Of a stretch of 8,745 nucleotides of DNA, positions 1 to 5,917 are shown one piece after another. Source of the DNA: Deltaproteobacteria bacterium (GTDB taxonomy: Bacteria; Bdellovibrionota_C; UBA2361; SZUA-149; JAITKM01); NCBI GenBank assembly GCA_031278395.1, contig JAITKM010000042.1, positions 1 through 8,745 on the forward strand. Reading direction: 5' to 3'. The translations under genes and the position numbers were made by a program. The notes under the pieces were generated by a model. It ran no database searches, was not told the origin of the DNA, and saw only the letters and a list, made by a program, of their open reading frames with translations. Numbering within the stretch: position 1 is the first letter of the stretch; every line of letters begins with the position of its first letter.

Positions 1-22
1 TAAAGGAGTAAATGAGATAACA

Positions 23-33
23 GGTGTGACACC
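23..33. repeat. REP-like short palindrome upstream of the RAYT gene
   Basis: GGTGT-g-ACACC is a perfect interrupted palindrome, followed at 46-53 by a T-rich stretch. Short GC-richer palindromes beside RAYT genes are the usual substrate of these transposases, so this may be a REP unit. It could equally be the weak remains of a terminator from a gene left of the window. The assignment is inference from position and symmetry only. Confidence 0.3.
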
Positions 34-107
34 CAGAATGTCTTGTTTTTTTTCTGTTCAGGGGGTCATTTATCTACTAGTTGAGTGCGAAACATAATTC
101 TTCTCCA

Positions 108-188
108 TACGATTACGATACGATTGAGGAGCTTTAAGCAAAGAAGTTTAAAACTTAACCTTAAACTTCAATATTAATCGTAATCGTA
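108..188. repeat. Nested inverted repeats upstream of the RAYT gene
   Basis: Two perfect inverted repeats are nested. The outer arms at 108-119 and 177-188 are 12 bp each (TACGATTACGAT and its complement). Inside them, 143-151 and 161-169 form a perfect 9-bp stem (GAAGTTTAA) with a 9-nt loop. The unit ends about 40 bp before the transposase start codon, where REP/BIME-type structures often flank RAYT genes. It could fold as a branched hairpin in ssDNA or RNA. That it is a transposase substrate is inferred. Confidence 0.5.
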
Positions 189-218
189 ACTTGACTTGCA
201 ACTTGCAGAATACAGAAT

Positions 219-225
219 AAAGGAG
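219..225 (+). promoter_or_regulatory. Strong ribosome binding site of the RAYT remnant
   Basis: AAAGGAG lies 4 nt before the ATG at 230 and fixes that start. It is the strongest Shine-Dalgarno sequence in the window. Most resident genes have none, which fits an origin of the transposase outside this genome. Confidence 0.7.
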
Positions 226-229
226 AATT

Positions 230-580
230 ATGCATAAAAATAAACACTACGTTCAAGGCACATGCTTATTTATCACCTCACGCGTGGAACAAGACTTACC
301 ATTTACAACCTGCAAACTAATTAACACTGCCATCTGGGGAATACTAGCCAGAGCCAGTACGCTTTGGGATATTTCGGTTTGTCACTTTCTTTTTATGTCT
401 AACCATTTTCACCTGATAGCCGTAGTAAGAGACCCTTCTCATGTACCAATGTTTATTAAGCAAATAAAACAAGAGACTGCCGCAGCAATAAATCGCCTTA
501 CCGGCAGAAGACAACATACTATCTGGTGCAAAGGATTTTCCCATGGTGCAGGGTTACTTTGTTTATACTTTGTTTATTAG
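230..580 (+). pseudogene. REP-associated tyrosine transposase (RAYT, Y1/IS200-like), 3'-truncated
   Basis: This is the N-terminal half of a RAYT/Y1 transposase, the HUH single-strand nuclease class that acts on REP hairpins. The HUH metal-binding motif is visible as H59-F60-H61 within FLFMSNHFHLIAV, the usual site in this family. The following helix (about 73-90) and the block GRRQHTIWCKGF (92-103) match the region just before the C-terminal third of these proteins. Real homology ends near residue 105. Residues 106-116 are read from the miniature element starting at 544, which supplies the stop, so the product is 116 residues where about 200 or more are expected. I found no continuation of the transposase after the element at 667-803, so the 3' part is lost and not merely split. 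No Tyr is visible in the helix where several RAYT subfamilies carry the nucleophile; some subfamilies may place it differently. Certainly non-functional as it stands. Confidence 0.8.
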
Positions 581-666
581 TTTTTTCATGCCTTAAATAA
601 GCATAACCATCTAAATTATTTTGTAATTTCTAAAAAAGTCCAAAAAGCGAAAGTAACCCTGTACCA
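544..666. mobile_element. Miniature inverted-repeat element, copy 1 (123 bp)
   Basis: The ends are inverted repeats of 17 bp matching at 16 positions: 544-560 reads TGGTGCAGGGTTACTTT, and the complement of 650-666 reads TGGTACAGGGTTACTTT. The interior is AT-rich and non-coding. The left end lies inside the transposase frame at codon 105, and the element supplies its stop codon. No clear target-site duplication is visible. A related sequence starts at 8521, so this is a repeat family and not a chance palindrome. It resembles a MITE or non-autonomous element; the mobilising enzyme is unknown. Confidence 0.7.
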
Positions 667-692
667 GAAAAACGCCAGAAAAACCAGAAAAA
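664..692. repeat. Three copies of CCAGAAAAA
   Basis: CCAGAAAAA occurs at 664-672, 675-683 and 684-692, the first copy overlapping the right end of the miniature element. The rest of 693-803 is AT-rich and I see no coding or clear promoter in it. Confidence 0.5.
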
Positions 693-803
693 ATGCTTGC
701 TTTCAAAGTATGAGTAGATCTATATAGTTCGACTTATTTTTTCTATATTGGGCTTTAGAAGCTGGACACAATAATCAATTACATTTTATGGAGATAAAAG
801 ATT

Positions 804-1043
804 ATGTCATATTTAAAATTTGATATTCGAGGTAACGTCAAGCAAGGTTTTAATCTTTCTAATCGAGAAGAGATTGATCCTACTGAGGCTAATGATTTAA
901 TGGTTTACTGTGAAGATGTTTCGAGCATTAAAGATAAAATAACCCAAGAACATTTCCAAAAAACTGAAGATTATGACCTTTATAAAAATGCTAAAATCTT
1001 TAGAGATGACACAGGGTATCATTTTATAATTATTAATTCGTAA
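804..1043 (+). CDS. Small protein of unknown function (79 aa)
   Basis: I do not recognise this protein. It is an acidic, soluble 79-residue polypeptide with no signal peptide or membrane segment. It begins MSYLKFDIRGNVKQGF and ends in a beta-like YHFIIINS; the middle (about 23-63) is rich in Asp, Glu and Lys and probably helical. The start is supported by GGAG at 790-793, ten bases before the ATG, one of the few clear ribosome binding sites in the window. The mannosyltransferase gene starts 14 nt after its stop, so the two are probably co-transcribed, but this does not reveal a role. Codon use is AT-rich like the neighbours. It is likely a real gene given its RBS and operon-like spacing. Confidence 0.6.
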   Translation: MSYLKFDIRGNVKQGFNLSNREEIDPTEANDLMVYCEDVSSIKDKITQEHFQKTEDYDLYKNAKIFRDDTGYHFIIINS

Positions 1044-1057
1044 TTATCCAATTCAAT

Positions 1058-1813
1058 TTGAACCAAAATCAGGTTATCATAATTATTGCTACCTATAACG
1101 AAAGAAATAATGTGCAGGCCTTAGCTGAGAACATTTTAGACCGCTATCCACAAATTGAATTATTATTTATTGATGACAATTCACCTGATGAGACAGGCAA
1201 AATTTTAGATGAGCTTTCAACAAATGATAGTCGGATACATGTTATACATCGTGAAGAGAAACTCGGATTAGGAACCGCTTATATTAAAGGCTTTAAATGG
1301 GCATTAGCGCGAGATTATGAATACATCTTTGAAATGGATGCAGACTTTTCACATCGTCCAGAATATATTGCGGATTTTTTAAAAGCTGTTGAAGATGCAG
1401 ATTTAGTTTTAGGCTCACGTTATACCTGCGGCGTCAACGTAATTAATTGGTCTTTAACTAGAATCTTAATTAGTCTAGCCGGCACGTTATATGTGAGACT
1501 TTTAACAGCCTTGCCAATAACTGATGCAACTGGTGGATTCAAATGTTTTAGACGATATGTTTTAGAAAGATTGGATTTAGAGCATATAAAATCTAATGGC
1601 TATGCCTTTCAAATTGAAGTGACTTATAAAGCTTGGCTAGCTGGATTTAAAATTAGAGAAATACCAATAATATTTTATGATCGAGTTATCGGAACTTCAA
1701 AAATGAATAAAAAGATAATTTATGAAGCTATTCTAATAGTCCCGCGTTTAGTCCTAAGTAATTTATTTAAAAAGAAGCCGCAACGTATTCATTTTTACCA
1801 ACCTGAAAAATAA
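1058..1813 (+). CDS. Polyprenol-phosphate mannosyltransferase (DPM1-like family 2 glycosyltransferase)
   Basis: This predicted enzyme moves a hexose, most likely mannose from GDP-mannose, onto a polyprenyl phosphate on the inner face of the cytoplasmic membrane, making a lipid-linked donor for glycans or glycoproteins. The 251-residue length fits the soluble single-domain DPM1 type; there is no GtrA-like membrane domain. Visible GT-A motifs are IIATYNERNNV (about 9-19), the nucleotide-binding DDNSPDETG (39-47), the metal-binding DAD (94-96) followed by FSHRPEY, LVLGSRY (116-122), TGGFKCFRR (158-166), GYAFQIEVTYKA (181-192) and GTSKM (212-216). All are characteristic of bacterial DPM1 homologues. 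The start is TTG at 1058: no in-frame ATG lies between the upstream stop and the first motif, and no Shine-Dalgarno is present. The gene follows the 79-aa ORF by 14 nt and precedes the SufT-like gene by 7 nt. Donor and acceptor specificity is inferred from family. Confidence 0.88.
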   Translation: MNQNQVIIIIATYNERNNVQALAENILDRYPQIELLFIDDNSPDETGKILDELSTNDSRIHVIHREEKLGLGTAYIKGFKWALARDYEYIFEMDADFSHRPEYIADFLKAVEDADLVLGSRYTCGVNVINWSLTRILISLAGTLYVRLLTALPITDATGGFKCFRRYVLERLDLEHIKSNGYAFQIEVTYKAWLAGFKIREIPIIFYDRVIGTSKMNKKIIYEAILIVPRLVLSNLFKKKPQRIHFYQPEK

Positions 1814-1820
1814 TATTTTT

Positions 1821-2120
1821 ATGGGGATAACAACGCGTGAAGAAGTAATCAACGTTTTAAAGACAATTATTGACCCAGAAATTTTTATTGATATTTGGAC
1901 ACTCGGCTTAATTTATCAAATCGAATTTCGAGAAAACGGAATACTCTATCTCCAAATTACTTTTACTTCCGCGACTTGCCCTTTAGCTCCAGCTATTATT
2001 GAAGAAATAAAACAAAAAACCATGCTCCTTGAAGGAATTACCAATACAGAAGTTGAAGTCGTTTTTCAACCTCCCTGGCAACCGTCTGATGAATTAAAAG
2101 GGTTAATGGGGTTATTATAA
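1821..2120 (+). CDS. SufT/MIP18-family iron-sulfur assembly protein (DUF59)
   Basis: This is a 99-residue DUF59 (MIP18/SufT/PaaD-like) protein. The family assists maturation or transfer of Fe-S clusters in the cytosol. Family signatures are visible: DPEIFIDIWTLGLIY at 18-32, corresponding to DPE(I/V)..(D/N)I..LGLI(Y/R); TFTSATCPLAP at 48-57 with the conserved Cys53 that the family uses; and a C-terminal PPWQPSDELKGLMG matching the usual PPW.P motif. The length is normal for a stand-alone member. The start at 1821 gives the expected N-terminus but has no Shine-Dalgarno. It lies 7 nt after the mannosyltransferase stop and is probably translated from the same transcript. No other suf or isc genes are in the window, so a partner cannot be named. 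The small protein at 2131-2319 is convergent just downstream. Confidence 0.87.
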   Translation: MGITTREEVINVLKTIIDPEIFIDIWTLGLIYQIEFRENGILYLQITFTSATCPLAPAIIEEIKQKTMLLEGITNTEVEVVFQPPWQPSDELKGLMGLL

Positions 2121-2125
2121 AGTAT

Positions 2126-2133
2126 TAGCGCTA
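2126..2133. repeat. TAGCGCTA palindrome at a convergent gene junction
   Basis: A perfect 8-bp palindrome lies between the stops of the two convergent genes and overlaps the stop codon of the - strand gene. It is too short to be called a terminator with confidence. Confidence 0.25.
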
Positions 2134-2319
2134 GTTTGTAACTTCAATTTTCCCTTCAGAAATTAAACTTATTAATTTATTGACTGAAGAACTCTCTGAT
2201 TGGTTAACAGCAATTTTAGTAGCTAACATATTAATTGTGCGTTGTTCTTCTTGTGTAATATTACCTTTCTCAATAATCGTTTCAATCAAGGTATTTAATG
2301 GACTTACTGTTGAATTCAT
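2131..2319 (-). CDS. Small helical protein of unknown function (62 aa)
   Basis: This 62-residue predicted all-helical soluble protein has no signal peptide, cysteines or membrane segment. The pattern ITQEEQRTINMLATKIAVNQSESSSVNKLISLISEGKIEV (about 21-60) resembles small proteins common in cyanobacteria, where a helix rich in Glu and Gln is followed by a short Ile/Leu helix ending in EGKI.V. That resemblance is from memory and gives no function. The start is supported by AAGG on the - strand about 8 nt before the ATG. It is convergent with the SufT-like gene and points the same way as the other small gene at 2470-2814, whose motif VNKLI..LERGK looks like the VNKLISLISEGK found here. It is probably real. 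Confidence 0.6.
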   Translation of the reverse strand: MNSTVSPLNTLIETIIEKGNITQEEQRTINMLATKIAVNQSESSSVNKLISLISEGKIEVTN

Positions 2320-2469
2320 ATATTTAACCTTTTTTCAAAATATAATTAATGGAGCCTTCCCTCACGTTATTCATAATGACTACAAAAAACGTTGTGTTTT
2401 TTACAAGAAAATATAGCACCTGACAAGTAAAATTTTTGTTTTCTCTAAACCAGAGCAGAAATAAAGAAA

Positions 2470-2814
2470 TTAATTATAAATTCTCTCACTAACATTGACA
2501 TCAGGAGCCGGCTTATCACCAGTCACAAAACTATTGATTAAGTCATTAGCATCTTCAAAAATCATTGATGAAAGTCCATTGATAATTTTAATCAAGTGGA
2601 TAGCTTCTTCTGATTTCCCCCTTTCCAGCATTATAATTAACTTATTAACCAAACCTCTTTGCTTACTAATAACTTCCTCATAGTTTAAAATTCTTCTTAA
2701 AATGTCGGCAGGAACAACTTCTTGTTTGCAAATCACACCCTTAGCAGTCTGAACAGAATTTTCGAGGTTATCCAATGAATCATTAAGTTTCTTAATTACA
2801 TTTACAGTATCCAT
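2470..2814 (-). CDS. Helical protein of unknown function (114 aa)
   Basis: I do not recognise this protein. It is 114 residues, almost wholly helical, with heptad-like Leu/Ile spacing at about 4-25 and 40-98, one Cys (29) and no signal peptide or membrane segment. The C-terminal 15 residues (GDKPAPDVNVSERIYN region) look unstructured. The core helix VNKLIIMLERGKSEEAIHLIKIINGL recalls VNKLISLISEGK in the neighbouring small protein, so the two may be distant relatives. No Shine-Dalgarno precedes the ATG at 2814; a weak promoter-like TTGTCA lies about 35 nt upstream of it. Downstream, about 150 bp separate it from the start of the 62-aa gene on the same strand, so the pair may or may not be co-transcribed. 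Codon use is like the rest of the window. Confidence 0.6.
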   Translation of the reverse strand: MDTVNVIKKLNDSLDNLENSVQTAKGVICKQEVVPADILRRILNYEEVISKQRGLVNKLIIMLERGKSEEAIHLIKIINGLSSMIFEDANDLINSFVTGDKPAPDVNVSERIYN

Positions 2815-2885
2815 ACATTTAATTTAGAATTGATTAACAAAACTATTTGACAATACTGTTATGCTAACAAATTTCAAAATGCCAC

Positions 2886-2935
2886 ATTAAAAATCAATTT
2901 AATCTAATAATTTTTAGATTAAATTGATTTTTAAT
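2886..2935. repeat. Perfect 22-bp inverted repeat (50-nt hairpin)
   Basis: Arms at 2886-2907 and 2914-2935 are perfectly complementary over 22 bp with a 6-nt loop (taattt). The stem is almost entirely A and T with three G/C pairs. It lies between the divergent start of the 114-aa gene and the tRNA-Phe promoter, so it is not the end of any visible gene. It may act as a cruciform, operator, bidirectional terminator or small mobile repeat; the sequence does not decide among these. Confidence 0.7.
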
Positions 2936-2975
2936 AGTAAATATAAATGGTTATTAAGAATAAAAATACTTACAA

Positions 2976-3005
2976 TTGACATTTATCACCTAACTATCGT
3001 AAAGA
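2976..3005 (+). promoter_or_regulatory. Probable promoter of tRNA-Phe and holA
   Basis: A consensus -35 box TTGACA at 2976-2981 is followed after 18 nt by TAAAGA at 3000-3005 as a moderate -10 box. Transcription would begin roughly 8-10 nt before the tRNA. holA starts 26 nt after the tRNA with no promoter between them, so this site probably serves both. Confidence 0.45.
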
Positions 3006-3020
3006 CGCAGCTCAAATAAA

Positions 3021-3096
<76 letters not shown>

Positions 3097-3104
3097 ATTC
3101 TAAT

Positions 3105-3123
3105 TTGTAATTGTAATCTGTAA
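3105..3123 (+). repeat. Short TGTAA tandem repeats in the holA leader
   Basis: TTGTAA occurs at 3105-3110 and 3111-3116, followed by TCTGTAA at 3117-3123, filling the 26-nt gap between tRNA-Phe and the holA start. The pattern is similar to the TAATCGTAATCGTAAC stretch at 175-190 near the RAYT and may be a degenerate member of the same repeat. There is no Shine-Dalgarno in it. Confidence 0.3.
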
Positions 3124-4244
3124 TGCAAAACTACTCTTCAAAGCAGTCGTTCAGTTCTAATATTAGTTTATCAATCAGCCTCAAGGAACTAATTACCAAT
3201 ATAAAAAAGGCTCTTAGCAAAAATCTGGATAACCCTGAAACAATAATTGAAAAAAGTGGCATTAGTTCCCCATTAGTTTTAGCTTGCGATCAAGAATTAC
3301 GAATTAAACGTTTAGTAGCTTGGATCCGAGATAATATTTTTAATGGCGGTAACAATAATGAAGTTTCTTTTTTCTTTGGTTCTGAGATAAGTTCAGAAAA
3401 ACAAATTCAACAAATTATCAATTCTGCCAAAAATATATCATTATTCTCTCCATATCACTTAATTGTTATTTATGAGGCTGATAAAATAGAAAAAGAAAGA
3501 AAAAACAAAACCTCTGAAAAAGACAAGCCAACTCTAACTAGTAATTTGATCCAAACCTTAAGCAAAGAAAAATTACCAGCCCTACTGATTCTTACTGCGC
3601 AAGAAATTAAAAAAACAAGTTGGCTATCTAAACTAGAAGCGAGCGCTACCTATTGTGTAATGCCAAAATTTTCTCCAACTGAGTTAGGCGAATGGATTTT
3701 AAAAGAAATTAAGGGGCTAGGACATAATGGCGGAATTACTGAAGAGTCCATTCAGTTTTTGATTACTAGATACGCTGATGATTTATTTGCTCTCGCGCAC
3801 GAAATAGAAAAGCTCTGTCTACTTTTAAAACCTACTGAGACAATTACTAAGAAACTAGTTGAACAACTAACCACTAAAGATATAGAAAAAAATGTGTTTG
3901 AATTGATCGATAATTTAGCTAACAAGGATTTTCTAAAAGTTTCGTATTTGCTTAAAAAATTAGAAAACCAAAATGAGCCAATGTTAAAAATATGCGCTAC
4001 ACTATCTACTTTTTTTAGAAGTCTAATCGCACAAAAAAGTTTTAATAATGTGGGTGGTGTTGAACCAGCCGCCGAATTAAATAAACCTTGGGTGAGACGT
4101 TATGGGTCTGCATTTTCTATGCCTGACTTAGTTAAGGCGCTTAATATTCTAAAAGATTTAGATTTAAAAATGAAAAGCACAAGTCCACAATATCATTTGT
4201 TGGAAGCGGATTTAGCTTTCAAAAAAATTGGTGACCGAGGGTAG
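3123..4244 (+). CDS. holA: DNA polymerase III, delta subunit (HolA-like)
   Basis: HolA is the clamp-loader subunit that opens the beta sliding clamp during replication. The 373 residues follow the family layout. A degenerate AAA+-like domain starts near SPLVLACDQELRIKRLVAWIRDNI (49-72), which replaces the usual Walker A of active ATPases. SLFSPYHLIVIYEADKI (106-122) corresponds to the strand normally written 'lvvv..a..l'. LPALLILTAQEIKK (151-164) follows. A helical middle domain is at 205-250, and NVFELIDNLANKDFLKVSYLLKKLENQNEPMLKI (257-290) begins the C-terminal collar domain, which ends at residue 373. A Lys/Glu-rich insert sits at about 122-140, and the first 45 residues are longer than in most homologues. 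The ATG at 3123 lies 26 nt after the tRNA-Phe CCA with no Shine-Dalgarno; a later start is possible but none is clearly better. Family identity rests on the C-terminal pattern. Confidence 0.85.
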   Translation: MQNYSSKQSFSSNISLSISLKELITNIKKALSKNLDNPETIIEKSGISSPLVLACDQELRIKRLVAWIRDNIFNGGNNNEVSFFFGSEISSEKQIQQIINSAKNISLFSPYHLIVIYEADKIEKERKNKTSEKDKPTLTSNLIQTLSKEKLPALLILTAQEIKKTSWLSKLEASATYCVMPKFSPTELGEWILKEIKGLGHNGGITEESIQFLITRYADDLFALAHEIEKLCLLLKPTETITKKLVEQLTTKDIEKNVFELIDNLANKDFLKVSYLLKKLENQNEPMLKICATLSTFFRSLIAQKSFNNVGGVEPAAELNKPWVRRYGSAFSMPDLVKALNILKDLDLKMKSTSPQYHLLEADLAFKKIGDRG

Positions 4245-4292
4245 AGATTCAGTAGAAGCAGTATTATTAACAATTAAAAAATAAATAAAAAA

Positions 4293-5234
4293 ATGAAAGC
4301 ACTTGTAATCAATGCCATAACTCCACTAATGATTACTCCGAGTTTTGAAACGGCGATTAATGACGAAGTCCTAGCAGGCTGGATTGTCGAAACTATAGTA
4401 GAAGGTATTCAACCTCAGTCGGTTCCTGCAAACGCTGCTTGGCAGGAGGAATGGGTTTTTGTTGAAACTCATTATAAAGTCCGTGGTTATGTCCACAAAA
4501 GTAACCTATGTTTTGATCCTGAGCGCATAGAACTCTGGCAACAAGAAAGAAAGCTTTGTGTGATGCAGGCATACGCCGATGTTTTGTCAGAATCAAAGAT
4601 TCAAGGCTATAATATTCAAAGCTTGACGCGTGGTGCGTTAGTTATTCCAATTGCTGAAACAATAACTCAAGACAATGTAAAATGGACGGAAGTTTTAACT
4701 CCCAATGGTAAACAAGGTTTTATAAAGAGTCAGTTTTTGATTGAGTATAAAACAACATATTCTTTGGCAAATGAAAGACAACTCCGTCAAGACCTTCTTA
4801 ATACGGCTTTATCATATTTAGGCGTGCAATACCGTTGGGGCGGTAAGTCGACTTTAGGCTTAGATTGTTCTGGGTTCACGCATATCACGCATTTAATTAA
4901 TGGTATCATTATACATAGAAATTCGAAGTATAACGAAAATTTTTCTGTCAAAAAAATCGAGCTTCTGGATTTAGGTTTAACGAGTTTTGCGACAGGTCAA
5001 AAAACATATGAAGCTAGCTGGGAAGAGGATCTACAAGATAAAAATCTCAAAACAATCCAGCCGGCTGATTTATTATATTTTAAGGGGCACATAGCCATTT
5101 ACTTAGGTGATAATAAATATCTTCATTCATCATCCACCCTAGGTAAGGTTTCAATCAATAGTCTTAACCCACATGAGCCGGACTATCGCGCACTACTAAT
5201 GCCAACTTTTTTACATGCGGGGACTTTGTTTTAG
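4293..5234 (+). CDS. SH3b-NlpC/P60 (C40) peptidase, gamma-D-Glu-diamino-acid endopeptidase type
   Basis: This predicted cysteine peptidase cuts gamma-D-Glu-diaminopimelate bonds of murein peptides, probably in peptidoglycan recycling. The 313 residues hold two N-terminal SH3b-like segments (about 1-75 and 88-152), then an NlpC/P60 domain. Catalytic Cys192 is in RWGGKSTLGLDCSGF (181-195), His266 in GHIAIYLGD (265-273), and the third polar residue is probably His278 in YLHSSS. There is no signal peptide, as in the cytosolic YkfC type, so an intracellular recycling role is more likely than wall remodelling. Between NGIIIHRNSKY and IQPADLLYF the linker is about 45 residues, longer than usual. The ATG at 4293 follows an A-rich leader without a Shine-Dalgarno, 48 nt after the holA stop. 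Substrate is inferred from family. Confidence 0.87.
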   Translation: MKALVINAITPLMITPSFETAINDEVLAGWIVETIVEGIQPQSVPANAAWQEEWVFVETHYKVRGYVHKSNLCFDPERIELWQQERKLCVMQAYADVLSESKIQGYNIQSLTRGALVIPIAETITQDNVKWTEVLTPNGKQGFIKSQFLIEYKTTYSLANERQLRQDLLNTALSYLGVQYRWGGKSTLGLDCSGFTHITHLINGIIIHRNSKYNENFSVKKIELLDLGLTSFATGQKTYEASWEEDLQDKNLKTIQPADLLYFKGHIAIYLGDNKYLHSSSTLGKVSINSLNPHEPDYRALLMPTFLHAGTLF

Positions 5235-5388
5235 AGATAGTAAGAAGAAAACTAATAGACAGGTTAAAGCCGATTAATCTTACAACAACCTCAGCAGGTG
5301 CAATATCGTAATTTTCGCATTGATTATATAACGCGTTGCTCTCGAGCAGCTTACCAACAAGCCGGGACACATTTAATTTTAGTAATAA

Positions 5389-5414
5389 AATAAATAAGCT
5401 TTGACTTATTTATT
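5389..5414. repeat. 10-bp AT-rich hairpin downstream of the peptidase gene
   Basis: AATAAATAAG (5389-5398) and CTTATTTATT (5405-5414) form a perfect 10-bp stem with a 6-nt loop. There is no T-run after it, so it is a poor intrinsic terminator. TTGACT at 5401-5406 and TATAGA at 5422-5427 (15-nt spacing) overlap it and could be a tRNA-Leu promoter. Confidence 0.45.
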
Positions 5415-5498
5415 AAGTTAATATAGAGGGGAAAAATAAAATTTTCGGTGCTATATTGGTACCAAGAATTTTTATAACTATTGATAAGGTTGTAACAT

Positions 5499-5518
5499 AA
5501 TTATTTTTAAAAATAATT
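5499..5518. repeat. Perfect 20-bp AT palindrome abutting tRNA-Leu
   Basis: The 20 bases are fully self-complementary with no loop and contain only A and T. The palindrome ends 3 nt before the first base of tRNA-Leu (5522). It could be a promoter-proximal protein site or simply the -10/discriminator region of the tRNA promoter; its boundary at the tRNA is the notable part. Confidence 0.6.
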
Positions 5519-5521
5519 TTC

Positions 5522-5607
5522 GCCCTGGTGCTGGAATGGTAGACAGGCATGTTTGAGGGGCATGTGTAAGAAATTACGTGGGGGTTCGAGTCTCCCCCAG
5601 GGCACCA
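5522..5607 (+). tRNA. tRNA-Leu (anticodon GAG)
   Basis: This 86-nt class II tRNA has acceptor GCCCTGG (5522-5528) paired with CCAGGGC (5597-5603) and anticodon stem CATGT/GCATG around loop TTGAGGG with GAG at 5555-5557. It has a long variable arm (about 5565-5580), T-stem GGGGG/CCCCC with TTCGAGT, and an encoded CCA (5605-5607). It reads CUU/CUC codons. Confidence 0.96.
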
Positions 5608-5623
5608 AATCAGGATAAAAGTC

Positions 5624-5653
5624 AAAATCTTCGCTTTCACGAGCGATTTTTTT
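5624..5653 (+). terminator. Probable intrinsic terminator of tRNA-Leu
   Basis: AAAAT, a 3-nt bulge, CGCT, loop ttcacg, AGCG, ATTTT form a bulged stem (5624-5650) running directly into seven T's (5647-5653), 16 nt after the tRNA. The arrangement is typical of a Rho-independent terminator, although the GC part is only 4 bp. Confidence 0.5.
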
Positions 5654-5917
5654 GTTGAGATTTTTTAATTTTTCATAGAACAAAAATCCTACCCCGCCCC
5701 TACTGCGACTGACATACAAGAGGTATTTACAGCGCTGGTTATCAGAAGATTGAGACACCATCCATCAAACACTTAGAAACCGTCTTAACTGTAGGCAACG
5801 ATTTTTCGTTTTTTCTGTTTTTGCCGTCATTGATGGCATGGCATGCCAGAAATTAACCCGCCCTTTCTCTCATTTTGTACTAAAATAAGTTTGAGCCTTT
5901 TTCGTAAAGGGCACCAT
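5654..5917. other. Intergenic region between tRNA-Leu and the beta-barrel gene
   Basis: No gene can be supported here. It holds a small AACGA-tttt-TCGTT stem followed by a T-rich stretch (5797-5816), a perfect 10-bp palindrome TGGCATGCCA at 5839-5848, and a GCCTTTT/AAAGGGC stem (5895-5912). The last lies just past the end of the beta-barrel gene and may help end its transcript. Open frames on both strands are short and run through the tRNA, so they are not called. Confidence 0.45.

Larger units (their letters stand above)
5235..5521. other. Intergenic region between the NlpC/P60 gene and tRNA-Leu
   Basis: About 290 bp without a convincing gene. It contains the 10-bp hairpin at 5389-5414, a possible promoter at 5401-5427 and the 20-bp palindrome at 5499-5518. 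A - strand GTG-initiated frame (5164-5370) overlaps the peptidase gene, has no ribosome binding site and is not recognised; I do not call it. Confidence 0.5.

Noticed and set aside
344-544. 66-codon - strand frame
   Set aside because: Antisense to the RAYT gene, no recognisable protein; a shadow.
2180-2416. 78-codon + strand frame
   Set aside because: Mostly antisense to the 62-aa helical gene, which has an RBS; the + frame has no RBS or motif.
5164-5370. 68-codon - strand frame starting GTG, reading SRLVGKLLESNALYNQ
   Set aside because: Overlaps the 3' end of the peptidase gene, lacks an RBS and is not recognised. Codon choice in its first 45 codons is gene-like, so it could be a fragment, but evidence is too thin to call.
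5413-5761. Two - strand frames across tRNA-Leu
   Set aside because: They translate the antisense of the tRNA, a common source of false proteins.
5712-5888. + strand frame TYKRYLQRWLSED, a TGA stop, then DTIHQTLRNRLNCRQRFF...
   Set aside because: Looked like a possible transposase remnant with one internal stop, but only about 13 and 44 codons are open, no motif is recognisable and there is no support for stop readthrough.
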